Of a stretch of DNA of 40,796 bases, positions 6,412 to 14,990 are shown one piece after another. The position numbers were made by a program, and so were the translations under genes. Positions within the stretch are counted from its first letter, which is position 1. Each line of letters begins with the position of its first letter. The DNA is from Prevotella ihumii. GTDB taxonomy: Bacteria; Bacteroidota; Bacteroidia; Bacteroidales; Bacteroidaceae. The notes under the pieces are model-generated. The model saw only the letters and a program-made list of their open reading frames with translations, searched no databases and was not told the DNA's origin. The stretch covers positions 1,563,139 to 1,603,934 of the forward strand of contig NZ_LT706987.1 of assembly GCF_900155655.1 (NCBI RefSeq). The letters run 5' to 3'.

Positions 6412-8688
6412 ATGGCAGAACTACATAACTTGGTAAAAGACCTTGCACTCATACTTGTTGTGGCAGGAATGGTAACCTTGCTCTTCAAAAAACTAAAACA
6501 ACCCTTGGTACTTGGCTACATTGTGGCAGGCTTCTTGGTGTCGCCACATATGCCTTACATAATGAGTGTGGTGGACAAGGCTGATATTCAGACGTGGGCA
6601 GATATAGGTGTCATCTTCCTACTCTTCTCTTTAGGCTTGGATTTCTCGGTGAAGAAAATCTTGAAGATGGGAGCTTCGCCCGTGATAGCTGCCTGTACCA
6701 TTGTGTTTTGTATGATGGCTTTGGGCGTAACGGTGGGGCACAGCTTTGGGTGGAAACAAATGGATTGCATCTTCTTGGGCGGAATGTTGGCAATGAGTTC
6801 TACCACCATCATTTACAAAGCTTTCTCGGATATGGGTTTGTTGCAACAAGGTTTTGCTGCCACAGTGATGAGTGTGCTTATCTTGGAAGACATCTTGGCC
6901 ATCGTAATGATGGTGATGCTCAGCGCAATAGCTTCAGGCAACAGTCCTGATGGTGGGCAGCTTTTGGGCAGTGTGTTCAAAATAGGCTTTTTCCTTGTTC
7001 TATGGTTTGTTATCGGTCTGTTTGCTATTCCTTTGTTTTTGCGCAAAGTACGTAGGCTGTTGAATAGCGAAACTCTGCTTATTGTGTCGCTCGGCTTGTG
7101 TTTCTTGATGGCTGTTGTGTCTACAAAAGTAGGCTTCAGTGCTGCCTTTGGCTCGTTTATTATGGGTAGCATATTGGCTGAAACCATCGAGGCAGATAAG
7201 ATTATAAAGGTGGTAGAACCTGTGAAAAATCTCTTTGGTGCAGTGTTCTTTGTCTCGGTGGGTATGTTGGTCAACCCTGCAATCCTTGTCAAATATGCCT
7301 TACCTATTGGCTTGCTTGTTGTAACTATCCTTGTTGGGCAAGCAATTTTCGGTACAATGGGCTATATGTTTGGTGGTCAGTCGCTTAAAAACGCTTTGCG
7401 GTGTGGTTTTTCTATGGCTCAAGTAGGCGAATTTGCCTTTATTATCGCCACATTAGGTTTGTCGATGAATGTTATTAGTAGCTTTCTCTACCCCGTTGTA
7501 GTGGCAGTTTCTGTAATTACAACCTTTCTTACGCCTTATATGATACGTGGCGCAGAACCTACATATACCCTTTTGCTGAAGCATTTGCCTAAGCAGTGGG
7601 TGCGAAGGTTGACCCACATAGAGACAGGGGCAGATGTTCCGCTGACGAACGATAATCTTTGGCGAAGTTTAATTCGCGCTATGGTGGCAAATACATTGGT
7701 TTATGGCATTCTTTCGGCTGCCACTATTACGATTATGTTTTCATTGGTTCTGCCCGTGATGCGTAAGTTTTCGGTCTCGCTTACAGGTACACATTGGGCA
7801 GGAAATGCCGTTTGTGGCGTGCTTACCGTGATACTTATCGCTCCTTTTTTGCGTGCTTTTGTGATGAAGAAGAACCATTCTGAAGAGTTTAAAGCACTTT
7901 GGGCAAGCAATACATTCAATCGTTTCCCATTGGTTTTCACTATCCTTGTACGTATGGTGATTGCACTTATTTTTATCTTCTATGTATGTAATTATCTTAC
8001 ACGCTTTACCAATGCGCTGATGATAGTTATTGCGATGGGAGCATTGGCATTGATGATTTTGTCGCGAAGTATGAAGAAACAAAGTATTTCTTTGGAACGC
8101 CTTTTTGTGCAGAATTTACGCAGTAGAGAGATTGCAGCACAGGTAAAAGGACGCAGACGTCCGCTCTTTGAGGGGCATCTTTTGGATCGTAATATTCATA
8201 TTGGTGAGTTTATCGTGCCTGAAGATTCGGCTTGGACGGGTAAAACGCTCAATCAATTGCAACTTCGCAATCGGTTTGGCACACACGTAAGTAGCATTTT
8301 GAGAGGTTCGCAACGCATTAACATTCCTCGTGGCAACACGGTTGTCTTTCCTAACGATAGGATACAAGCCATTGGCAACGACCGTCAGTTGGCTGCATTT
8401 TCCACGGCTATCAGTCAGGAGTTGCAACCTGAAGACCATAACATAGAGAAACGAGAGATGGTATTGCGACAGATAATACTTACCGATGAAAGTCCGTTCA
8501 TTGGAAAGACATTGGTGCAGAGTGGTATACGTGATAAGTTTAATTGTATGGTGGTGGGCATTGACGAGGGACAAACCTATATCACACTTATTAACCCTTC
8601 ACGTTGTTTGCAAGAAAACGACATCTTGTGGATTGTAGGCGAAAAGGATTACGTGCAGAAAGTTGAAGCCGTAAATCAACAGAGATAG
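6412..8688 (+). CDS. Kef-type cation:proton antiporter with two TrkA-C domains
   Basis: 758 residues. Residues about 1-390 form the twelve-helix Na+/H+ exchanger domain of the CPA2 family (KQPLVLGYIVAGFLVSP near the start, the GFSAAFGSFIMGSILAET segment at about 242-260, FSMAQVGEFAFIIATLG at about 338-354). More hydrophobic helices follow at about 415-550. The cytoplasmic tail holds two RCK_C/TrkA-C ligand-binding domains (about 595-660 and 680-755). Related proteins exchange K+ or Na+ for H+ to set internal pH and ion balance; the tail usually senses a nucleotide or other ligand. There is no TrkA-N (NAD-binding) domain, unlike E. coli KefB/KefC, so regulation must differ. The last 22 codons are duplicated just past the stop (see repeat at 8626). 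Confidence 0.92.
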   Translation: MAELHNLVKDLALILVVAGMVTLLFKKLKQPLVLGYIVAGFLVSPHMPYIMSVVDKADIQTWADIGVIFLLFSLGLDFSVKKILKMGASPVIAACTIVFCMMALGVTVGHSFGWKQMDCIFLGGMLAMSSTTIIYKAFSDMGLLQQGFAATVMSVLILEDILAIVMMVMLSAIASGNSPDGGQLLGSVFKIGFFLVLWFVIGLFAIPLFLRKVRRLLNSETLLIVSLGLCFLMAVVSTKVGFSAAFGSFIMGSILAETIEADKIIKVVEPVKNLFGAVFFVSVGMLVNPAILVKYALPIGLLVVTILVGQAIFGTMGYMFGGQSLKNALRCGFSMAQVGEFAFIIATLGLSMNVISSFLYPVVVAVSVITTFLTPYMIRGAEPTYTLLLKHLPKQWVRRLTHIETGADVPLTNDNLWRSLIRAMVANTLVYGILSAATITIMFSLVLPVMRKFSVSLTGTHWAGNAVCGVLTVILIAPFLRAFVMKKNHSEEFKALWASNTFNRFPLVFTILVRMVIALIFIFYVCNYLTRFTNALMIVIAMGALALMILSRSMKKQSISLERLFVQNLRSREIAAQVKGRRRPLFEGHLLDRNIHIGEFIVPEDSAWTGKTLNQLQLRNRFGTHVSSILRGSQRINIPRGNTVVFPNDRIQAIGNDRQLAAFSTAISQELQPEDHNIEKREMVLRQIILTDESPFIGKTLVQSGIRDKFNCMVVGIDEGQTYITLINPSRCLQENDILWIVGEKDYVQKVEAVNQQR

Positions 8689-8757
8689 TGTTTGTGGATT
8701 GTAGGCGAAAAGGAACACGTGCAGAAAGTTGAAGCGATTAATCGGCAGAGATAGTGT
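8626..8757 (+). repeat. 66-bp tandem duplication of the antiporter gene's 3' end
   Basis: Two 66-base units, 8626-8691 and 8692-8757, each ending in TAG plus TGT. The second would encode LWIVGEKEHVQKVEAINRQR and is in frame with the gene but lies after its stop codon. The units differ at roughly nine positions, so the duplication is not recent, or the second unit came from a paralogue. Confidence 0.9.
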
Positions 8758-8760
8758 TGC

Positions 8761-9411
8761 TTAGTTTCTGCGTGGTATCTTTTGCATCTTGGCGATCATC
8801 TCTTCATACACTTTCTTTGAAACAAAAAATCCACGAAGCGAACGTACTTGGGGCATTGTGCTGAAGTAAGGGTCGGTAGAGAGATACCAATCGTGCGCAA
8901 TAATTTGAGGTGTGCGCCTTATCAGTGGTTCTAATGTGCGTATAGAAGCACGTGCTACTGAACTAAGAACGTACTTTCCATCGTTGGTTTGTAATGCAAG
9001 AACAAGGTATATTTTATCTTTTTCGGGCTGACGAACCTCGTATGTTGCCCTTCGCTCTGAAATGGTGATGTGTCTACCATATTGCTTATTAATGGCATTC
9101 ATCATTCTGCAAAACACCTCACCGTGTGGTGATGTGTCTTGTATGCCCTTGTTTCTAATATAATAATGTATCATTTCGTGAATAATAACATCGTCTATTT
9201 CTTCTTGAGATAGGTTGTAATAGGTCGAAATGGCTATCGTAAAGTCGTAAAGTGTGGTTCGTCCAAAGCTTTTTTTACGCTTAAATCGCAGTTGTCCAAG
9301 CGTTGTTTTGGCTTTCGAGAGTTTAAGCGTGGGCTTTGTTAGCTCACCCTTAAAATACAAATGGTTGTACTTATCAAATGCTTCGTGTAGATAGTCTATT
9401 GTTAATTCCAT
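8761..9411 (-). CDS. SprT-like zinc metalloprotease domain protein
   Basis: 216 residues. The N-terminal part (YLHEAFDKYNHLYFKGEL) and the zinc motif HEMIH in DDVIIHEMIHYYI, with a third His in TSPHGEVF, match the SprT-like family related to Spartan, which degrades DNA-crosslinked proteins in eukaryotes. The bacterial role is unproven. The C-terminal third (about 130-216) is not a recognised domain; it lacks the four-cysteine zinc ribbon of many SprT proteins. It lies downstream of a RecD-like helicase gene on the same strand, but a 282-base gap with a large hairpin separates them, so joint transcription is doubtful. Confidence 0.85.
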   Translation of the reverse strand: MELTIDYLHEAFDKYNHLYFKGELTKPTLKLSKAKTTLGQLRFKRKKSFGRTTLYDFTIAISTYYNLSQEEIDDVIIHEMIHYYIRNKGIQDTSPHGEVFCRMMNAINKQYGRHITISERRATYEVRQPEKDKIYLVLALQTNDGKYVLSSVARASIRTLEPLIRRTPQIIAHDWYLSTDPYFSTMPQVRSLRGFFVSKKVYEEMIAKMQKIPRRN

Positions 9412-9480
9412 TATCTTTGTTTTTTCAAATTTTAAGTTTAAAACGTAAGAGGAGTTCTTTTAGGAGTTCAAAGGCGTCTC

Positions 9481-9664
9481 TTTTAGGAGTTAAGGGGAGT
9501 TAGATGAAGTTAAAGGAGTTAGAGCTAACGCCTCTGTTCCTTTATATTCAAGGGCTTTATTCGTAAAGTTTCTCTAACCTCTCTTTAGTTCTAATGAACT
9601 TCTCAACTGAAGTATTGGTTCTAACTCTTTTAACTTCATCTAACTCTCCCTTAACTCCCTAAAA
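9481..9664. repeat. Long intergenic inverted repeat (GGAGTT-rich hairpin)
   Basis: The left arm (9481-9523) and right arm (9620-9664) are reverse complements over about 45 bases with one mismatch and two one-base gaps; the loop is about 95 bases. Both arms consist of repeated GGAGTT/AACTCC blocks, and weaker pairing extends outward to about 9450 and 9690. It fills most of the 282-base gap between helicase and SprT genes and could end helicase transcription. Confidence 0.88.
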
Positions 9665-9693
9665 ACTTCTCTTTGCTCCTCAAAGAACTATCT

Positions 9694-11196
9694 TTAAATC
9701 TCTTTCACCTGCTCTTTCCTCCAATTTACAAGATAAAGATGTTCTGTAGCACGTGTAAAAGCTGTGTAGAGCCAATGAATATAGTCGGGTGAGAGCATAT
9801 CATCGGTCATATAGCCTTGATCAAGATAAATATGTGCCCATTGTCCGCCCTGTGCTTTGTGACACGTAACTGCATATCCAAACTTTATTTGCATAGCGTT
9901 GTAATATTCATCTTCACGCATTTGCTTCATACGGTCAGCCTTTAGCGGTACATCAGCATAATCTTCCATCACGTTATTAAACAACGTTTCGTTCTGTTCG
10001 TGTGTCAATGCAGGTGCTTCGCTTGTAAGTGTATCCAATACAACAGTGGTGTCTAACTCTTGTCGGTCGTAATCAGGGAACTCTAAAGTTACATCTGCAA
10101 AGCGAAAACCATACAAGGCTCGAATGTTGCGCACCCGTCTTACAACAGCTCGGTCTCCATTGGCAATGAAAGAAAGTTCAGTCTTACCCTTTTCATTTAT
10201 AGAGTTATTGACTTGCTTACTAAGGTACTTATCTTTTTCATTTATCGAACTATTGGTTTGCTTATCAAAGTACTTATTCTTCACAACCATCAACAAATCG
10301 CCTGTTGTAAGTTCTTCCTCACGTCCCAATACCGCATTGCGTATGCCTTGATTGAAGATATTTGCACGCTTATTAGACCGAGTGATAACCATTGTTTCGT
10401 CCATTCCTACTGCCGAAAAGCTCGATGCAAGACTTTCTATAAGTTCATCACCGGGTACGATAGATATATCGGCAAACCCCTTGAAACGTATGCGAGGAAG
10501 TTGTGTAGTCTCATCGTGCGTAATGAGTTGGCGTATCATTGTGGCATTCCACAATATGCCTGAGTCTTGACTCTGTCGAAGTACTTCCGTCAAGTCACAC
10601 TCGTACACCTTTAATCCATAATACTTTAAAACGTCGCCACGCAATGCTGGACTCTCCGCTTCACCCACAGGTGGCAGCTGTGCTTTGTCGCCTATCAAGA
10701 GCAAACGACAATTATTGCCCCCATAAACATATTGTACAAGGTCGTCTAATAGCCTGCCACTACCAAATGCAGTTGTACCTGAAGCAAGGCTAACCATAGA
10801 AGCCTCGTCCACCATAAACAACATATCACGATACAAGTTTTGATTTAAATTAAACTTACCATCGATCCCATTGAATGCCTTTTCACGATAAATGCGGCGA
10901 TGAATGGTAGATGCTGCCGACCCTGCATTGAGCGAAAACACCTTAGCCGCTCTACCCGTAGGCGCAAGCAGCATAACCTTCATACGCAGTCGTTGCACCG
11001 TTCGCACAATAGCACCAGCCAATGAGGTCTTTCCCGTACCAGCACTGCCTCGCAATATCATTACCACTCGCTCGTCTCTATCGGTCATAAAGGAGGCAAA
11101 AGTGCGCAATGCATTAGCTTGGTCGGCTGTTGGAGCAAACCTAAACTCTTGTTCTATCTGGTAAATCAATTCGTCTTGTATCATCGCTATCTTCAT
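9694..11196 (-). CDS. RecD-like superfamily 1B DNA helicase / AAA ATPase
   Basis: 500 residues. A helicase core starts with the Q-like region FAPTADQANALRTF, Walker A GSAGTGKT at about 50-57, LLAPTGRAAKV (motif Ia), Walker B MLFMVDEASM (motif II) and LLIGDKAQLPPVG (motif III). The C-terminal UvrD_C_2 region carries GYAVTCHKAQGGQW (motif V) and YTAFTRATEHLYLVNW (motif VI). This layout matches short RecD2-like helicases that move 5'-3' on single-stranded DNA; the long N-terminal domain of true RecD2 is missing. A 15-residue direct repeat interrupts the region between motifs at about 305-337. A repair or replication-restart role is inferred from the family. Confidence 0.9.
   Translation of the reverse strand: MKIAMIQDELIYQIEQEFRFAPTADQANALRTFASFMTDRDERVVMILRGSAGTGKTSLAGAIVRTVQRLRMKVMLLAPTGRAAKVFSLNAGSAASTIHRRIYREKAFNGIDGKFNLNQNLYRDMLFMVDEASMVSLASGTTAFGSGRLLDDLVQYVYGGNNCRLLLIGDKAQLPPVGEAESPALRGDVLKYYGLKVYECDLTEVLRQSQDSGILWNATMIRQLITHDETTQLPRIRFKGFADISIVPGDELIESLASSFSAVGMDETMVITRSNKRANIFNQGIRNAVLGREEELTTGDLLMVVKNKYFDKQTNSSINEKDKYLSKQVNNSINEKGKTELSFIANGDRAVVRRVRNIRALYGFRFADVTLEFPDYDRQELDTTVVLDTLTSEAPALTHEQNETLFNNVMEDYADVPLKADRMKQMREDEYYNAMQIKFGYAVTCHKAQGGQWAHIYLDQGYMTDDMLSPDYIHWLYTAFTRATEHLYLVNWRKEQVKEI
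10188..10277 (-). repeat. Two 45-bp direct repeats inside the helicase gene
   Basis: 10188-10232 and 10233-10277 encode adjacent 15-residue units, DKYLSKQVNNSINEK and NKYFDKQTNSSINEK. The frame is kept and the segment is Lys/Asn/Ser rich, so it is probably a surface loop or linker extended by duplication. Confidence 0.9.
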
Positions 11197-11201
11197 TCCT
11201 A

Positions 11202-11251
11202 ATGCGCTTTAGTCCTATCAAGCGCATCTATAATTTAGACTTACAAAGATA
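11202..11251 (-). promoter_or_regulatory. -7 element and leader hairpin of the helicase gene
   Basis: On the minus strand TATCTTTG (plus CAAAGATA at 11244-11251) fits the Bacteroidetes -7 element. The short leader contains an 8-bp perfect stem, ATGCGCTT at 11202-11209 with AAGCGCAT at 11220-11227, ending 5 bases before the ATG at 11196, where it could hinder ribosome entry. Confidence 0.5.
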
Positions 11252-11359
11252 ACTATTTTTTGTTTGCATATCGCTTACTTGGTTCATAATTCTTCATAAA
11301 ATGCAAGTTCGTGCCAACATTTATCAAGTGTAAACACCGCCTAATCGAAAAAAAAATTG

Positions 11360-11367
11360 TAAGTTTG
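11360..11367 (+). promoter_or_regulatory. -7 element of the DUF3822-rsmD operon
   Basis: TAAGTTTG matches TAnnTTTG and ends 15 bases before the ATG at 11383, which supports that start over the GTG at 11311. Confidence 0.55.
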
Positions 11368-11382
11368 CAACATATAGAAAGT

Positions 11383-12195
11383 ATGGCACAGACAGACAAT
11401 AACATATCAGACAAGCGTATTCGCCTCACCCTTCGATTTAGCGAGGGCAGTATGTCGTTTTCAGTGGGCGACCCACAAGCCGATGACAAGATAGTGTTCG
11501 AGACTTATCCCGTAAACACTGGCATTTCCGTAGCTGCCAATTTGCGTGAAGCCTTCAAAAGTTCCGAACTCTTGCTTAGCGGATACAAACGTGCAATGGT
11601 CTTGGTAGATACTCCCGTGATGCTTGTTCCGATGGACGAGTTTCACGAGCAAGATGTAGAAACTCTTTACAAACACACCTACAAATGGCAACGCAACGAG
11701 GATATAGTGTCTAACGTGTTACCCGAACTAAATGTTGTAGCGGTGTTTAGCATCAATAAAGACCTAAAACTTGTTATCGACGACCACTTTGAAGACATTC
11801 GTTTGCAGCCTCTTATGCAATCGGTATGGGCACATCTCTTCCGTCGTAGTTTCACGGGCAACCGTGTAAAGCTCTTTGCTTACTTCCACAACAAGCGTAT
11901 GGAGGTGTTCCGTTTCCAACAAAACAGATTTCACTTCAGCAACGCTTACGAGGCAAACTCTACAAAAAACAACGTGTACTACCTACTTTATATATGGAAA
12001 CAATTGGGAATGAACATCGAAAACGACGAACTTTATCTTGTAGGCGATGCACCCAATAAGGACGAACTCACCACAGAGTTGCAGCGTTTCCTACACCGTG
12101 TGTACACCATCAATCCCGAAACCGACTTCCATAATGCTACGCTTAGCAAACGCAAGGATATACCTTACGACCTCAAAGCATTATACCTCACTTAA
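11383..12195 (+). CDS. DUF3822 family protein
   Basis: 270 residues from the ATG at 11383. An in-frame GTG at 11311 would add 24 residues, but a promoter -7 element lies inside that extension. No signal peptide or membrane segment. The sequence (KRIRLTLRFSEGSMSFSVGD at the start, PVMLVPMDEF in the middle, LYLVGDAPNKDELTTELQRF near the end) and its position just before rsmD match the Bacteroidetes DUF3822 family. Proteins of this family have a faint ASKHA-like (actin/hexokinase fold) look, but I see no clear phosphate-binding motif. It lies 14 bases before rsmD, so a joint role with rRNA modification is possible but untested. Confidence 0.8.
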   Translation: MAQTDNNISDKRIRLTLRFSEGSMSFSVGDPQADDKIVFETYPVNTGISVAANLREAFKSSELLLSGYKRAMVLVDTPVMLVPMDEFHEQDVETLYKHTYKWQRNEDIVSNVLPELNVVAVFSINKDLKLVIDDHFEDIRLQPLMQSVWAHLFRRSFTGNRVKLFAYFHNKRMEVFRFQQNRFHFSNAYEANSTKNNVYYLLYIWKQLGMNIENDELYLVGDAPNKDELTTELQRFLHRVYTINPETDFHNATLSKRKDIPYDLKALYLT

Positions 12196-12209
12196 GAAAC
12201 AACAAACTT

Positions 12210-12740
12210 ATGCGCATCATAACAGGACTATATAAAGGTCGTCACTTTGATGTACCCCGTACATTCAAGGCACGCCCAACAACCGACTTTGCAAAGGAAA
12301 ATATCTTCAACGTACTCAATGCTTATATCGACTTTGAGGACGCAATGGCACTCGACCTATTTTCAGGCACAGGCAGCATCACCCTCGAACTGCTCTCACG
12401 TGGTTGCAGCCAAGTGGTAAGCGTGGAAAAAGACCGCGACCACGCACGCTTTATAGCCGAATGTGTGAAGAAAATAAATGCCGAAAACCATATTCTTATC
12501 CGTGGCGACGTGTTCCGTTTCCTTAAAACGTGCCATCAGAAGTTTCACTTTATCTTTGCCGACCCACCATACGCATTGCCCGAATTGGAAACCATTCCTA
12601 ACCTTGTCTTAGACAACGACCTCCTTGCAGAAGATGGCGTTCTTGTCTTTGAACACGGCAAGCAGAACGACTTCTCCGCTCATCCTCGTTTTAGAGAACA
12701 CAGAAGCTATGGCAGCGTAAACTTTAGTATATTCAAGTAA
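12210..12740 (+). CDS. rsmD: 16S rRNA (guanine(966)-N2)-methyltransferase RsmD
   Basis: 176 residues, full length. RsmD methylates N2 of G966 in the 16S rRNA of the assembled 30S subunit, using S-adenosylmethionine. The start MRIITGLYKGRHFDVP, then RPTTDFAKENIFNVL, the SAM-binding loop LDLFSGTGSITLELLSRG, acidic VSVEKD and the catalytic motif ADPPYALPE are all typical. It is second in a two-gene operon and is followed by a strong terminator. Confidence 0.95.
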   Translation: MRIITGLYKGRHFDVPRTFKARPTTDFAKENIFNVLNAYIDFEDAMALDLFSGTGSITLELLSRGCSQVVSVEKDRDHARFIAECVKKINAENHILIRGDVFRFLKTCHQKFHFIFADPPYALPELETIPNLVLDNDLLAEDGVLVFEHGKQNDFSAHPRFREHRSYGSVNFSIFK

Positions 12741-12763
12741 ATATTAGAACCAACCTATAAAGA

Positions 12764-12798
12764 AATAGGGAATTGCTCTTCAATGGCAATTCCCTATT
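12764..12798 (+). terminator. Terminator after rsmD
   Basis: A perfect 13-bp stem AATAGGGAATTGC / GCAATTCCCTATT with a 9-base loop, 24 bases after the stop codon. The T-rich stretch after it is interrupted (attattattt). Confidence 0.8.
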
Positions 12799-12837
12799 AT
12801 TATTTACTACTTGATATTAATCTTCTATTTATTATCA

Positions 12838-14159
12838 ATAGTTCGTTAAAATTTGAGATAATTGCTACGCAGCTTTCCTCTGCCAGCCAAAGAGTTCTTT
12901 GATAGTATGACTAATTAACTTTCGGTTCGGTATGCTCCGACACCTGTCGAAAATTAATTTTGCAATGTATGTGCTCGCTATGAGCTCCTTGAAAGAAGCC
13001 ATGGAATACGGTAGCCCGTTTTCCTTCATCATCACCTTTGCCACATTCTGTGATGCAAATGATGCGTTGTAGGAGAAGTCCAACTGATTCTTGTGCCTTG
13101 CCTGGCAATGCGCGAGTCCGGTATACTGCTTGGCATCGCGGAAGCAAAACTCGATTTGGAATCTTGAGCGGTATGTGCGCAACACTTCCTCACCTGATAT
13201 GGCTGTCTTTGTAGAGAAGAAAAGTTTGTGCTTGCCGTTCGGCATCACCCAAATGACAAGACGCACTTTCTGCTTCAGTGCCTTTGAATAGGCGATGAGT
13301 GTGTAAGCTGTGCCTTCAAGTCCTTCGATATGCATCTTCGCCATACGCGTGAGGTCGAGTTTCTTGTAATTGATTTTCCCGTCAAGTGTTTTGGGACGCC
13401 CGGGCTTATTGGAACGAGGTCCCGTGTACACATAGTATAGGCTCGCCGTATCCCTGAAACGGCTGACAAGATGAAAGCCTTGCTCCTTGATTCCCTCCAC
13501 AAACGGACGGATAGAGAAGAAAGCATCAGCGACAACAATATCGGTGACCTTCAACAATTCTTTCCTGTAGCGTTTGATGACGGCAATGTAATGCTGCACA
13601 AGAGTCATGCTACGCAGTTTCAACTCTCTTGTAGAAGGGGTTTGATGGGCACGAAGCATCATACAGTTGTTGGCGTAGACATCGACAAGGGCAAGTCCCA
13701 TGATTTCAAGTCCGTGTTTCATGGAACCTGCACAGCCGGACCAGAAAGTACCAACATGCGGAGTCTTCTTGCCTGACTTACTGATGTAGCTCGGATCTAT
13801 GGCTATAGCCAGCAGTCCGTCCATGTTCAGATAACGCTGGGAAAGGTAGAGGTTGAACTTAACCCAGTTGATGCACTTAGCCCGGCTGCGGTTGAAATTC
13901 GTTCTGTAGGTCTGCTCGCAATGGGTGCCGTAACGCTCCATTTGAGTGAAATTTATCTTTCTTTGTATCGCCATGTACAATAAGAGTATTTCCAAGAGTA
14001 GATTCTCAAAAGTTTTGCCTAATTTTGCAGATGAGCTTTTGATGGCATCTCTGCAGATTTCTGTATATTGGTCGAGTGGTTCTGATGTCATTTGCTTTAT
14101 GTTTTTGCTACTATAAAGTTACTGATAATCAGCCACTTGGCCAAATTTTATTAGTTATA
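12838..14159 (-). mobile_element. IS4-type insertion sequence (ends approximate)
   Basis: An intact transposase is flanked by imperfect inverted ends: on the left ATAGTTCGTTAAAATTTGAG from about 12838, on the right (read inward on the minus strand) ATAACTAATAAAATTTGG from about 14159. Only TAAAATTTG is perfectly shared, so boundaries are uncertain by some 20 bases, and I cannot define a target duplication. It inserted in the gap between the rsmD terminator and yccF. Confidence 0.7.
12865..14091 (-). CDS. IS4-family DDE transposase
   Basis: 408 residues, apparently intact. DDE residues can be placed: Asp99 in IAIDPSYIS, Asp189 in IVVADAFFS, and Glu in YRSRFQIEFCFRDAK, which fits the Y-(2)-R-(3)-E-(6)-K signature of the IS4 family. 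A beta-strand-rich insertion (about 215-300) separates the second Asp from the Glu, as in IS4 relatives such as Tn5. It would cut and paste its own element. No frameshift or stop is seen, so the element may still be active. It is on the strand opposite to rsmD and yccF. Confidence 0.92.
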   Translation of the reverse strand: MTSEPLDQYTEICRDAIKSSSAKLGKTFENLLLEILLLYMAIQRKINFTQMERYGTHCEQTYRTNFNRSRAKCINWVKFNLYLSQRYLNMDGLLAIAIDPSYISKSGKKTPHVGTFWSGCAGSMKHGLEIMGLALVDVYANNCMMLRAHQTPSTRELKLRSMTLVQHYIAVIKRYRKELLKVTDIVVADAFFSIRPFVEGIKEQGFHLVSRFRDTASLYYVYTGPRSNKPGRPKTLDGKINYKKLDLTRMAKMHIEGLEGTAYTLIAYSKALKQKVRLVIWVMPNGKHKLFFSTKTAISGEEVLRTYRSRFQIEFCFRDAKQYTGLAHCQARHKNQLDFSYNASFASQNVAKVMMKENGLPYSMASFKELIASTYIAKLIFDRCRSIPNRKLISHTIKELFGWQRKAA

Positions 14160-14370
14160 TTAAGTTAATTAACTCTCTCATTTTCAAACGATTACATTAG
14201 AATTAACGAAGTATTGTATTATAATACGAGTTTATTATTCTTTTATTTCTAATATAATAACTGTTTGAAGATATTTGATTTAGGAAAAATAGAACAATCT
14301 GTTTTTTTAGATAATGCTATATTTTGCGATTTGTAACTTTCTGAAAATAAGAGGTTTATAAATCGTTTCT

Positions 14371-14513
14371 AAAACATATATGTTTCACCACCCAAAACAT
14401 ATATGTTTTACCCTGTCAAAGTTGAACTTTGGGAACGCCAAACATATATGTTTTGCTTTTCAAAGATTGATGTTTTGTTTGAAAAAGATACATAGGTAAT
14501 AAATAGAACAATA
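14371..14513 (+). repeat. Four-palindrome intergenic repeat, copy 2
   Basis: AAACATATATGTTT at 14372-14385, 14395-14408 and 14440-14453; AAAGTTGAACTTT at 14418-14430; then the tail AAAGATTGATGTTTTG at 14462-14477 and AAATAGAACAAT at 14501-14512. It lies in the 515-base gap between the IS4 transposase and yccF; the remainder of that gap (14160-14370, 14514-14606) is plain AT-rich DNA. Confidence 0.92.
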
Positions 14514-14606
14514 ATGGTCGACATAGTTGCTCTATCACTTTTTGATAGATTTTCTTGTAGGTATGGAATATAATTTCTATATTTGGAAAATTTTAAAGAT
14601 ATAGAA

Positions 14607-14990
14607 ATGAAATTATTAGGAAATGTTCTTTGGTTACTCTTTGGTGGTTTGGAAGCTGCTTGTGGTTATTTTGTAGCAGGTTTGGGTATGATGCTTACCA
14701 TTGTAGGCATACCCTTTGGCATTCAAGCCTTCAAGATAGGTGTGTATGTGTTGTGGCCCTTTGGGCAGCATGTAGAATATGACGCTGAGGCGCACGGCTG
14801 TTTGCACACGCTAATGAACATAATATGGTTTTTCATTGGTGGCATTTGGATATGGCTTACTCACATTGGTTTTGGCATATTGTTGTTTATCACCATCATA
14901 GGTATACCCTTTGCTCGTAAACAATTCGAGCTGGCAGGGCTTGCCCTCCACCCTTTCGGTCGCCGTGTGGTGATGGACGAAGGGTTTTAA
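14607..14990 (+). CDS. YccF-family inner membrane protein
   Basis: 127 residues from the ATG at 14607 (a TTG at 14583 would add eight). Two copies of the YccF domain are evident: GNVLWLLFGGLEAACGY with MLTIVGIPFGIQAFKIG in the first half, MNIIWFFIGGIWIWLTH with ITIIGIPFARKQFELAG in the second. There are about four hydrophobic helices, and it ends PFGRRVVMDEGF. The family is widespread and of unknown function. Its stop codon overlaps the start of the long hairpin element at 14989. Confidence 0.9.
   Translation: MKLLGNVLWLLFGGLEAACGYFVAGLGMMLTIVGIPFGIQAFKIGVYVLWPFGQHVEYDAEAHGCLHTLMNIIWFFIGGIWIWLTHIGFGILLFITIIGIPFARKQFELAGLALHPFGRRVVMDEGF

Noticed and set aside
11311..11382. GTG start adding 24 residues to the DUF3822 protein
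   Set aside because: A -7 promoter element lies inside this stretch, and the family-like sequence begins after the ATG at 11383.
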